This document shows, piece by piece, positions 20,613 to 32,600 of a stretch of 64,000 bases of DNA; positions within the stretch are counted from its first letter, which is position 1; each line of letters opens with the position of its first letter. The stretch is from Sphaerolaimus hirsutus (taxonomy: Eukaryota > Nematoda > Chromadorea > Monhysterida > Sphaerolaimidae). A model generated the notes under the pieces. It had not been told where the DNA came from, made no database searches, and saw only the letters and a list, made by a program, of their open reading frames with translations. The stretch lies in the NCBI GenBank assembly GCA_964036195.1, contig OZ038453.1, forward strand, positions 22,406,352 to 22,470,351. The letters are read 5' to 3'. The position numbers were made by a program, and so were the translations under genes.

Positions 20613-23600
20613 GTTGTTGTTTTTGTAACGCAGCTTTTACACGGTTTCAAGTGCCGATAAAAATATTACCTAAGTGAAAAAGTTTCATAATTCTGGAATA
20701 AAGTTCCATATCTGCAAGCAAAAACAGTCAAGTGTGTTCACAAGTTAAGCGTAAATACACACGTGCTGATTTGCAGATAATTTGAGCCTGTCGTTCAAGG
20801 CATAGGCGTTTGAAAACGAATTTTATTTGTTGGTTCGGTTTTTGTTTTTAAACTGAACTGACAGCTGAAGTTCATTTTCAAACGGTTATAAGTCTTGAAC
20901 GACACGCTCAAATTATCTGAAAATTGGTATGTGTGTGACCTTAACTAGTGAGTTCTAATTTCACTGCTTTTTCTTGCAGATATGGAACTTAATTCCAGAA
21001 TTATGGAACTTTGTGACCCGTTTTTTCGTCGGCACACAAAACCCTGTAAACGACCCTTAACCAGACAATTTTTGTCTTACAGAAGCCAAAATCGGAAACA
21101 GAAGACGTGAAAATCCACTATTTGCACCACAGAACGGTGGTGCAGAGTAGATTCGCAGAGACACAAGTCACCTCCAAGTTGACCAATCCAAAGGAAGAGG
21201 CAAACGAAGTCAAGTACCTTATTCAGTTGCCAAAGGATGCGTTCATTACAAATTTCACTATGTGAGTTTTGTTTTTTGGCATACTGTAAACGCTTGAAAA
21301 ATCACTTTGGATAATTAATGATTCCCCTCTTGAATGATTCTACCCTGTATGATGAGTGAGAAAAAAACAACTGCAATATGTCCATTTATATTATCTCAAC
21401 ACTCAATTCGGGTGGGGTCATTTCAAGGTGGACGTTATTTTGGGCCTGTGCCATTATGCATCTAAACACTTTATGCATTTAGCACCGGACGCATTTAACT
21501 TTACCTGGCATGCTGAAAATATGCAATGGGCGCACACACACACTAGTTTACCAACACAAAATGCTCGACCATTTTGGTAAACTGTTTTGACAAAACAGGA
21601 CGGATTTGTACGGTGCTTCGTACTGTTTTATCAAAACAGTTTACCAAAATGGTCGAGCATTTCATGTTGGTAAAATAGTGTGTGTGCTGGCAATAAAACA
21701 CATGATCATCTAATTTTACATGTGAAAATCTATAAAATGTATGAAAATTGGGAACTTTGGGTGAAATGTAGGGTAAAATTGCTGCAAAAGTGCTGCAAAT
21801 AACTAAATAGCTATGCAATTTGTGGGGGGGGGCTGTTCAGGGGAAAGTAACTTCAAAAATTTGCCTCTGGTAAAGATAGATAGCTAGGCATATGGGGGTG
21901 GGGTTAACTGCCCCCTTTCTTACCCCTGCAGGTATAATGTGTATAAATGGTCTAGATGCATAATGGGTTTAGATGCATAATAAATAGGCCTGTCCCCTTT
22001 ATTTTTACCCCAGTTTGCTAACACCAGGTGCCCATCCCAAAGTGTAAAGTGTAAAATGAAGTAACAGATGTCATGCAAAGTGTAAAAAGTCATAGAAAGT
22101 GTCAATTGTCATACTATTTCAGTAATAAAATATTTTCTTTTTGTATTGATTGACATTTAACATGACCTTTGACACTAAAATTTACACTTGACAGGGTCTG
22201 GGAGTGTCCCCTGGGGGATAATTATAGGAATGCATTCATTACCAGTTTTACTATGTGAGCTGCATTTTTCGGCTTACTGTAAATGCTTGAATAATCCCCC
22301 TTGACAAATTAATTATCCCCTCTTGAACAATTCCACTCTGTATGATGGATGGGTGAGAAAAATCAACTGCAGTATGGCTATTTATATTCTCTTAACACTC
22401 AATTTGGGTTGGGTTATTTCAAAGGGCAACTTTATTTGTTTTGCTCACACCTGGCGCCCGTTTCAGACCCCGTGAAGTGTGAATTGTCATGACAAATGTA
22501 AGTAAATGTCAACTCATACAAAGTTCAGTATATATTTTTTTCTTTTTTGTTTTGATTGACATTTGACATTATGCTTGACGGGGTCTGGGACTGCCCCCTG
22601 GTAGATAATTCTACGAAATACGGTAAAATTTACCAAATTGAAATTATCAACTAAACCAGTGCCATATCAACTTGCAGGGAGATCGATGGTGAATTGACAG
22701 TGGGGTTAGTGAAGGAAAAAGCCGCAGCCAGAGCGGTCTACGACGCCCAGAGAGCTGCGGGGAACACTGCCGGATTGGTGGAAAAGTGCGTTGGGTTGCA
22801 GTTTTTTAATATTTTGTCCTTTCATCGAGTCTGCACAAACTGTAAATGATAAAATTCAAATTATCCAATGGTAAAATCCAAAATTATCCAATCCAAAGAC
22901 CAATATGTAAAATTATGATTGTGGGGTTACCAGGTTAGTAGCGGAAAAAGCGCCATGGCCCTTTTCTGAACCCCGGTGACAAGCGCCAATGGCACCAGAG
23001 TAAAATGGCGTGAAGCACCAAAAGCACCATGGCGCTAGTGGAAGAAGCCAGCGCCAGGCCTTTTGTTCTTGTGCCGTGCAAAAAAAGGAACCAAGCACAA
23101 ATGTTACATGACTCTTTATATGGGTGTGGGTCCATGCGAAGTGCCAAAGGCACCACAACAAAATAGTGTCAAGCAGAGAAGCGCCAGAAGCGGCATGACA
23201 CTTTTCCGTTTTTACACCTGGTGCTAGCACGCAAAAAGATGCCTGTTTTTTGGCAATTTGCATCAATGATCACTAATCAGGTATAATAAAAAATAATCAG
23301 CTATATTGATTTTTGCCACAGTATGAATGTGTGCACACTTCGATACTACCCAGTCATTCTTCACACATCACACATTACCTTCACATCACTTCACCAGCTA
23401 CCCACATTTCAGTGTCCGAGAGAGTAACATATTCGAAATCTCCACCAACGTGGCAGCCAACGGCAAGGCCACCTTCAACATGACCTACCAGCAAGTGCTC
23501 ACCAGGGTGCATGGCGTTTACAAGGTTCTGTCCATCATTGATACGCAACAGGTGAGCTGGGTGGGAGGATACGTTTGTTTTAAGTTATACTGTAGTTCCT

Positions 23601-26600
23601 CGGAATACCCCTGCTCGAATTGACCACCCGTCGAAATATCCCCCCACCTTGAATGATGTAATATGTATGCAATGTACAGATGTAATTGCTGCTACTTTAC
23701 AGCAAGGACTCCGTGCGCATCTAAACTCGGTGCCCATCTACCGGTAACCCGGTGCCCATCTAGACTCGGTGCGCATGTAGAGCCACCTGGATGGGCACCG
23801 GGTAACATGCACACCGGGTTTACATGCGCACCGGGTTGTAGCGCCAGATGGGCACTATGGGCGGGTTACATCGCAACTATGGTGGCAAACACAAAATGAC
23901 ACAAAACACTATAAACTCGGGGGACTTTATGGCTTACATTTTTGCCCGAGAAAACACTCCAGCGGTGCGATACGTCATACATTTTTTGTCTCACTCGTTC
24001 CGGTGTGAAATACAGAAAAGATAATCGTTGAAATATTTGATCGATTGATTTGATAATGTCGGAGTGAAAGGCCACTTTTCGTACCTGATTCTAAAGGACA
24101 TTTTCTAAACGTTTCGCCGCATAGCCAACAATATTTCTGGCTTCCGGAAACGCAACATATTTGCATATTGATATACCTAAATATTTACAACCCACTGTGC
24201 ACCTTTTTTCTACTGTATTTAAGATGTATCGCATTTCGCTGTTCAGCACATAACATTTAATGTCACTTACGCTCAGCGAAGCGAAACATAAGTGGAACAA
24301 ACTTGTAGAGTTTCATGTCTGCCGAGTGCCGAGTTTACCATTATTTGCCTTTGTGTTTGCCGCCCGGTGCAGCGTCAGGGGTAGTAATGTAAAAAGCGCC
24401 AGAGTTTTGGCGTGTGGGCGCCATGGCGCTTTTCTCATGTGCGGCGAAAGGCGCCAATGGGGCCAGATGATTTTAGCGCCAAGAGCCATGGCGCTTTTAC
24501 AGACCATGGCCCCAAGCGTTGTATTACACTTTGTATTCAAATGACAGGGTCTTTTACATGACATATGACATTTGACACTTTACAGAGTCCTTACAGGTAG
24601 GGCTCGAAACTCGATTTTTTTCAAACTCGAGTTCGAGTCAGAGCCCCAAAACTTTTTCCGGTCGAGTCGGCGAGTCGAGTCGGACGAGTCAGTGAAAAAT
24701 CGAGTCGAGTCAGGCAGAAATGTCGAGTCTCGAGTCGAGTAGGGTTCAAACGATATGACTTTTCGATATCGATATTCGATATTCGATATTGAAAAATGGT
24801 CGATATTCGATATTCGATATTTCAATATTTTCGATATTCAATATTGCGATATGCTTTTGGTATAGCAAGGCATATTTCAAGTGGCATATTGTATTTTCAT
24901 GTGGTTGCAGACATTGTTAATCATCTCTTTACTGAAATATGAATGGTACAAGTGATTTTAACAAGCTTTACATCACTCAATGGTAGAAAATGGAAGAAAA
25001 ACATGATGAATCAAAGTGTATCAGACAAATAACAATTGGTAGGTATTACAGTTCATCCTTATAACCTAATTGCTTAAGGGCATGTTGCAAAAAAAGTATA
25101 TCAGCATTTTCTGGCTTCAAATTTAGCACTCCAACAACAATGACATTATAAATACTGTACTTTTACTCATCAAATACGATACTATAAGCACATCAGATCA
25201 ACCATAAACATCTCAAAATGAAAATGAAATATAAATTTGGGGACACAATACAGGTTCGATATATCGAAAAAATGGTCGATATTCGATATTCGATATTTTT
25301 TAAAAATTTTCGATATCGATATTCGATATTCGATATTTTTTCAAAATTTTCGATATCGATATTCGATATTCGATATTAAAAAATGGTCGATATCCGATAT
25401 TCGATATTCGATACGATATATCGTTTGAACCCTAGAGTCGAGTCGGATGTATTACCTTCTGATAGGATGCTTGTGGAAATTTTAGATACTGGTTTCTTTA
25501 CTAATGTTTTCCCACACACTTGATGAAGTAAAAAGCCAACAATTCATTTTAATATCAAGTTAGAGCAAGATGAAGCAAAAATAATAACTTTTTGTCACAC
25601 AAGTTCAGATATTGCCATAAATAAAAACAGCCTAGGGATGGAAAAATGACATATTTTTATTACTTGGTTTTTATAATAAAACAACATTTTAACATAAAAA
25701 CCAGGAAAAATGCCATCCCTCAACCAGCCAGCAAATTACAAAAGCCAATTTCAGACAAGGAATGGAAAGCAACATCCTATGTATTTATCATTGAATACAT
25801 ATGCCAAGCCAATTGATGATTAATCATGCATGTGGTGTGGAAATGAGCATTTGCGCGCAAAATTTTCAACAAATATGTTTAAAAAATCATGTCAAAATTG
25901 ATATTTTTGACATGATTGAATGGAGAACCCTGACTCGAAATTGGTGAAAATTTCGAGTCAAGTCAGGCAAAAACCTCGAGTCTCGAGTCAGGGCAATATT
26001 TTTCCGGTCGAGTCGGCCGAGTCGAGTCGGTACCCTATTTTACCCTCGAGTCACGAGTCGAGTCGAGTCGAGTCGAGTCGAGTTTGAGCCCTACTTACAG
26101 GTATTTGCCGCGCATCTGCCAGCGGCGTCATACGCTCTGCCTGCGGTCTGCCGGGGGGGGGGGACTTGTACATTGTACGGTGCGTGTGTATGATGCGCAT
26201 GTAGACCCCATGCTAAACCCAGTGCCCATGTAGACCAGTGCACATGAACAGTTGAACGCTTGAACAGCATGCGCACCGGGTCTACATGGGCACCGAGTAG
26301 AAATACATGGGCACCGAGCCTACATGCGCACTGAGTTTAGATGCGCAGACCCCCTAATTTACATCGCAGCTACAGATATACTAATTTGTGTAGATAAATA
26401 ACTAAAAACCGTGTTTGCTTGAAAAATCCCCCCTCGAATGGTCCCCCCTCAAAAAATAGTTTATGATATCATAACTTCTCAGGGGGATTTTTCCACATTA
26501 TCTAAAAAAACACATTTTCCCCACACAGACCGAGCCAGTGGCTGAAATGCTAGTAGAAATAGAAATTTTCGAAAGGGCAAACATCACAAATCTGCATGTG

Positions 26601-29600
26601 CCCGAAGTTGGGCATGGTTTGGCTGACATGGAAAATAAGGAGTTACTCGCGTCCAAACTGGAGGCTGGGGTGAATGTTTTTGAACAAACACTCGGTTCGT
26701 TGAGTTCTCAGATTTGATGCATTCTAAATATGATTGCCAAAAAATAGTCTTTGGAAACCATGCGGAAATTGGCTGCATGCATGTGGGCCAGTCCCGCAAG
26801 TCGACAAGTAAAGGGCTGTAGGGAAAGTTCTTTCCGTTTCAGGATTGTCTCGCATTGGATCGCCCTGGATGATCAGTAAGCTTTAAGCTGGTGTATAAAA
26901 GCTGGAATTTATTCAAGCATAGAGCTTTACAGCGAAATTGATTGCTAAAAGTGGTTCCTGCACCATTAAATCTCTTAATTATATCCAAAACTCAACATGC
27001 ACTATCCACCGTTTCCAAAGTTTTCGATTTTTCTATGAAATTCCAATGTAAAATCAGTTAAAAACATAAAGTTGCAGACATGTATCATAATCCAATTTCA
27101 TGTAATCAATTTCGCAGTAAAGTTTTATTCTTGAAATCAACGTCAAGCTTATATAGGTAATTCCAGCTTATATAACTTGACTTAGGTAAACCTCACATAA
27201 TTCCAGACACTCCAATGGGAGACGAACCTGAAACGGAAAGAACTTTCCCTACAGCCCAATACTTTACTTTCCTCTTGAATTTTGACTTGATTCTTGACTT
27301 TGCTCTTGAATTTTCACTTTGTCACTTGCGGAACCGGCACCAGGGGGCACTCCCAAATGTTCAATTGTGTATCCAAATCTTATGTTCAAAATTAAATTTG
27401 GATATATATGATATATAAGATAAAAAACATAATATTTGGATACGAAAACATAAGATTTTAATAGAAAAGACAAAATTTGATAAAAGTCAAGAGCAACCGC
27501 AAGAGTCAAGCCAAGAGTCAAGATTAAATGCAAATCCCTGATGCAAGGCCAAAATCCCTGATGCAAATCCAAAATGCAAGGCCCCTGAAATGCAAATCCT
27601 TCCTTCAAGAACCCTTCAATCTATGCAGACAACGGTGCGGTCAACTACAGACACATAGAGTTCAAGCCAGATGCGGACACCCAGCGCAGATTGGCGCGCG
27701 ATGCGAAGAGTGGACAAACTTCGTTGCAACTGGCTGCACTTTATGATGTGCAGAGGGGGGATAATGGGGGGACTATTGAGGTGCGTTTTGGATGAAGTGT
27801 TGGATGATAATTTTTTGGAGTTTTCTTCTTTCTTGGAACTATTTTACCTACTGAGATTTAAGTTTATAATACCAACTTTTTCACAACCTGCTTTACACCC
27901 TAATGAAATGTCTGACAGAACACACAGTTCTGAAAAACATCAATCTCTTTCTGAAAATCTAATGTTTGATATAATGAATCATTTACGATCTCCATTTTTA
28001 TCGACAGTAGTTGACATTTTCCACAACCCAGTGAACTCAAATAGATTCAATACTGATTTGTCCACACGAACCCAGGTTGTAGATGGCTACTTTGTGCATT
28101 TCTTTGCACCCAACACTGGCGAACCCGTGCCAAAACGAATTCTCTTTGTGTTGGACTATTCTGGCTCTATGAGTCTTGGCAACAAAATGGCACAGACAAG
28201 GGTTGGTGCAATTGACTTTTACACTTATTGCAAAGCGAATTTGTAATGTAGTTGAAAAAAATATATTTCACAACACAGGAAGCTGTGAAGGTTATGCTCG
28301 ATGACCTAAATGACGATGATGAATTTTCAATAATTGCTTTTGATCATTCCCCAGTTTCAATGGTTGATGGATTCTTCATTGTGAATGAGCAGGTTACAAC
28401 ACTTTTTCTCACATAAAGGCAGGGGTTTTGTAGATTTGGACGCCCGCGGGGGTTCATATAGATAGTAAATCGTTCCTGCGGAGGGATCGATAGCTGAAAA
28501 AAATTGTTTTTTTTGGGGGGGGTGGGGTTGGGGGGGGGGGTTTGGTGGGGTTTGCGGGGGTTCAAAAAATAGGCTTTTCCGAGGTATAGAAGAAAGAAAA
28601 CGGAAATAATCGCTAAAAGTAGGAGAAAAACAGCTAAAAATAGGTATATAAGTACATATAAACACCTTCCCGGTCAGGTCCGGCACCCTATTTTTGATTT
28701 CACTCCAGGTGCCCTAACTCCCGCTGCGGGCGGAGTAGAAAGCTGAAAATGGGGGGTATATACTTGCAACCCCCCTCTACGCTGCATCAATGGGGGAGGC
28801 CACGGCGACCCGCTACAGGGTGGGTCGCCGTATATGCAAAGTTTTTTTTGGCTTTTTGAGTGTCCCGCACAGGTCCGGCACCCACTTTATTGCGACACTT
28901 CAGATGCCGTACCTCCAGCTGCGGGGGTGATAAAGAGCTGCAATTTGGGGGGAGTATAGACAACACCCTCCCCTACTATACCCCCTCAGGGCGCCCTCCG
29001 GCGACTCACTAAATTCCCGGTTGCCGCGGTTAAATTTCATTTCATTGAAAAAATCAACTGTCCCATTGGGTCCGTCACTGGTTTCTTGTTCAAAAATGAA
29101 CACAGTAGTGTAGAAAATGCGCGATTAATGTGAAATTTAGCGATTAAAGATGCAATTTGATACACATATCCAAATTGCAAAATGTACCATGCATATCCAA
29201 AACTTATTTTATTTTAAAAGTTGAAAAATCACTCGCTTCGCAGGGTCTCTTTTCAAGCGATTTTGTTTCATTGAAAAAATCGACTGTCCCATTGACATGA
29301 CATTAAAAAACATGGCCACCCAATAGATGAATGACAAATAGTTCATTTTTTGGAACTTTTTTATTAGACACTTGAAGAGCTGGTTTACAATACTTTAAAG
29401 GGAAGGGTTTGATGATTAAAGTTATGTAAAGAACCATACCTCTAAAATGCCTGCATTGCAAAATTTACTTAGGGGGAATTTTATGACACCATAATGACAT
29501 CATTTCAGGAACAAAAATTTACAAAATTTACACTTTGAAATTCCCCCCAAGTAAATTTTGCAATGCAGGCGTTTTAAAGGTGTGGTTCTTCACATAACTT

Positions 29601-32600
29601 TAATCATCAACCCCTTCACTTTAAAGTATCGTAAACCAGCTTATCAAGTGTCTAATAAAAAAGTTCCAAAAAATGAATTATTTGTCATCCATCTATTGGG
29701 TGGTTTTTCAGAGAATAAAAGAATATTTTAGAAATTTTTCACATTAATCTCACATTTTTGAATAGTGTATAGTAGGGGAGGGGTGTTGGTAACACATCCC
29801 CAAAATTTTAGATTTATAGCCCTCCCACAGCTAAAAAATCAGTGGGTGCCGGACCTGTGAGGGACACCAGAAAAGCCAATAAAATTTTTGTACTTATGGC
29901 GACCCACCCTCTAAAGGGGTCGCCGCGACCCCCCAAATTCATGTGAAGTAGAGGGGGGTTCTGTCAATATTTCCCCCAAGTTTCAGCTTCTGGCGCACCA
30001 TAGAACTGGAGATAGGATGTCACAAGTGTCATAAAAAATAGGGTGCCGGACGTGACCGGGAAGGTGTTTAGTACAAAAAACAGCCAAAAATAGGCACTAC
30101 GGAACATGAATTAGAATTTTGAAGGTGAAAAACTATAAAAAGGTATGAAAATCAGCGATTTTGAGCGAAGTTGATAGATTTCTTTAAAATCGCTCCAGAT
30201 AGAGATAGCTGGCCGATTTGGGGGGTGGGGGGCTCAGCACAGCGATTCACCAACGTGCTGACAATTAGAAACAACATGGGGACAACGTGGAAACAAGGCC
30301 TTGTTTCCACGTTGTTTCGATGTGTCATTACATTGTTTCGACGCTGGGTTTGTGCGCGTCACAATTGCAGCGTGCATTAACGAGCTGCGGGACGATGTTG
30401 TCCCCACGCTGCATGTTTTGTCAACACGTGGTTTCCACGTATGGTGTCTTTGTTGTCCCCATTTTGTTTCTATATGTCAGCACGTTGGTGAATCGCTGTG
30501 CGGGGGATAGTAGGAGGGGATGCAGGGGAAGGTGACCCCCCTACTAAACCCCTGCATAAAGGTGGACCACACACTAGTTTACACATGTGTGTCAACTACA
30601 GTCTCAACTCAGACTGTGTCGCACATGTCTTTGTCAAATGCACATTGTTGAAAAGTGAATATTACGGCACATGCATTGGAAGATCATACTGTGACGCGTG
30701 AAGTCGAAATCTGAGTTGAAACAGACCTGGGGCCAGTTCCGCAAGTGGAAAAGTTAAGAGTTAAAATTTAAGAGTTGAGTAAAATGACAAATGACAAGTT
30801 ATGAATAAAGTTAAGAGTTAAGAGTTGAGTAAAATGACAAATGAATTTACCCAACTCTTAACTTTTAACTTTACTCTTAACTTATCATTTATCATTTTAC
30901 TCAACTCTTAAGTTTTAACTCTAAACTTTTCCACTTGCGGAACCGGCACCGTTTGTCACAAGTGTGAAATAATGTGTGACCCGTCAACCAGTGCAAGTCC
31001 CAGACCATGTAAAATGTCATGTGTTATGTAAAAGACTAAGTGTCAGGTGTATCCAAATCTCTTTCTATAGTATCCAAATATTGTTTGTGTTATTAAATCT
31101 TATGTTTTTACAAAATATTTGGATACAAAACTGAAGATTTGGATACTATAGAATAGGATTTGGATACAATTGACACTACAGGATTTTTTACATGACACAT
31201 GACATTTTACAGGGTCTGGGACTGCCACGAGCTCACTCGACGAGACCCACTCACCAATCAAATTACTGGAAAAATTTCAGACACTTTCCATCGCAAAATC
31301 GTGGGTGTCCACACTCGTACCATCAGGTGGAACAAACATAAATTCAGCGATGAAACGGGCACTGGAAATGTTGTATGGCAGGATCGATGAATTGAAAGAG
31401 GCGTCAGCCAAAGATAATATGCAGCCAATGATTGTGTTTATGACTGATGGAAGGGGCGGCTTGCAACCTGACGATTTGGTGGCTAATGTGAAGGTTTGTG
31501 CAAAACATTTGAAGTTTTTTTATATATGTAAAGAAAACGTGCAAAAATGTTGTCCTGCTGGCCATGACTCGAACCCGGGACCTTTGACTACGTGTGAATG
31601 TTCGAACCGACTGAGCTACCAGGAGGCCGGATTTTGCACCACTTTAACAGCAAAAATACAAATCTAAAAAGTGAGCTTTTTTCCTCAGAGTGAGACGAGA
31701 GACAGCCCAATTCCATTGCACACTGTAGCCTTTGGATCTGGAGCCGATTTTGACACACTGAGAAGAATTGCTGTTGTGACTGGAGGCCTCGCTCGCAAGG
31801 TTTGTACACTTTTTAAAATCTAACTTCAAAAAGTGTTAAATGTGCATATCGTCGTGGCGTGATAATAATGTGCACATGCAACATTTATGTCTTGATGTTG
31901 CTGTCAAAATACCCACCTCACTTTAAGAATAACAATATTGATCATGATTTTCCAAGATTTGCATGGATGAGTTATGTTTACTGTGTCAACCTAAAAACAA
32001 AAGCTTGAAGTCACCGAGTATATGTTATGTAATTGATTAGCATATCCATTCATTTATCTGCAGGTATTTGAAGACTCTGATGCACCATTGCAAATGAGAG
32101 GATTCTATGCACAAATTTCAAACCCTCTCCTGACAAATGTTGAAATTAAATATGTTAATGATACTGCAGATCCAGGTAAATTTTTTAATGACCTGTAAAA
32201 ATCTGTCATTTCAGACTTGGAAAAACAAAATTCTAATTACAAATATCCAATTTTAGAGAGCCTGATAATGCCTGACACAAGCACATATTATGATGGCAGT
32301 GAAATTGTAGTTGTGGGTAAAGTCAATGAGAAAAGAGATGTGAATGATGGGAATCTTGTGGAAACTGAGATTGTAGGTATTGATGCCCATGGTGATGAAA
32401 GAGAGTACGTTGTGAGTTCATTGCAATTCTGTAAAGTTTTTTTTAAAGTCTAGGTTTCTGCATAATTACAATTAGCCACACATGGATATACCTATATATA
32501 TATTAACAGCCATTTTGACATATTGACCATTTCCCAGTCTAAAGTGGGCTGAGTAAAAATGTGTTCAATTGGGCAATTATTGGGCATTGGGTGTTTTAAG

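Larger units (their letters stand above)
23702..26353. mobile_element. MULE-like element in B intron 4, carrying two nested elements
   Basis: The C counterpart (53890-55039, 1150 bp) is flanked by a perfect CTAATTTACA duplication. In B the left TSD has changed to CTACTTTACA. The ends share TGCGCATCTAAACTCGGTGC-type inverted repeats made of GGTGCCCATCTAGAC words. Length without its insertion is about 1148 bp. A 69-codon minus-strand frame (24091-24300) is identical in C but matches nothing I know. Confidence 0.7.
28420..30554. mobile_element. hAT-like element, TSD CATAAAGG, in B intron 8 (C copy 57070-57518)
   Basis: TSD CATAAAGG at 28412-28419 and 30555-30562; ends CAGGGGTTTTGTAG and CTACTAAACCCCTG. 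In C the element is 449 bp with the same TSD (57062-57069, 57519-57526). In B it is expanded by 28661-30068 and 30237-30501. Confidence 0.82.

Noticed and set aside
23866-24075. Minus-strand frame (C: 54054-54353, 99 codons)
   Set aside because: Differences between B and C are mostly amino-acid changing and it lies inside a MULE-like element, so no sign of a conserved gene.
27671-28246. 191-codon plus-strand frame (200 codons in C, 56321-56923) covering exon 6, intron 6 and exon 7
   Set aside because: Exon 6 must be read in a different frame to join exons 5 and 7. The intron part (FKFIIPTFSQPALHP...) has no ITIH similarity and good GT-AG sites bound it, so the open intron is coincidental.
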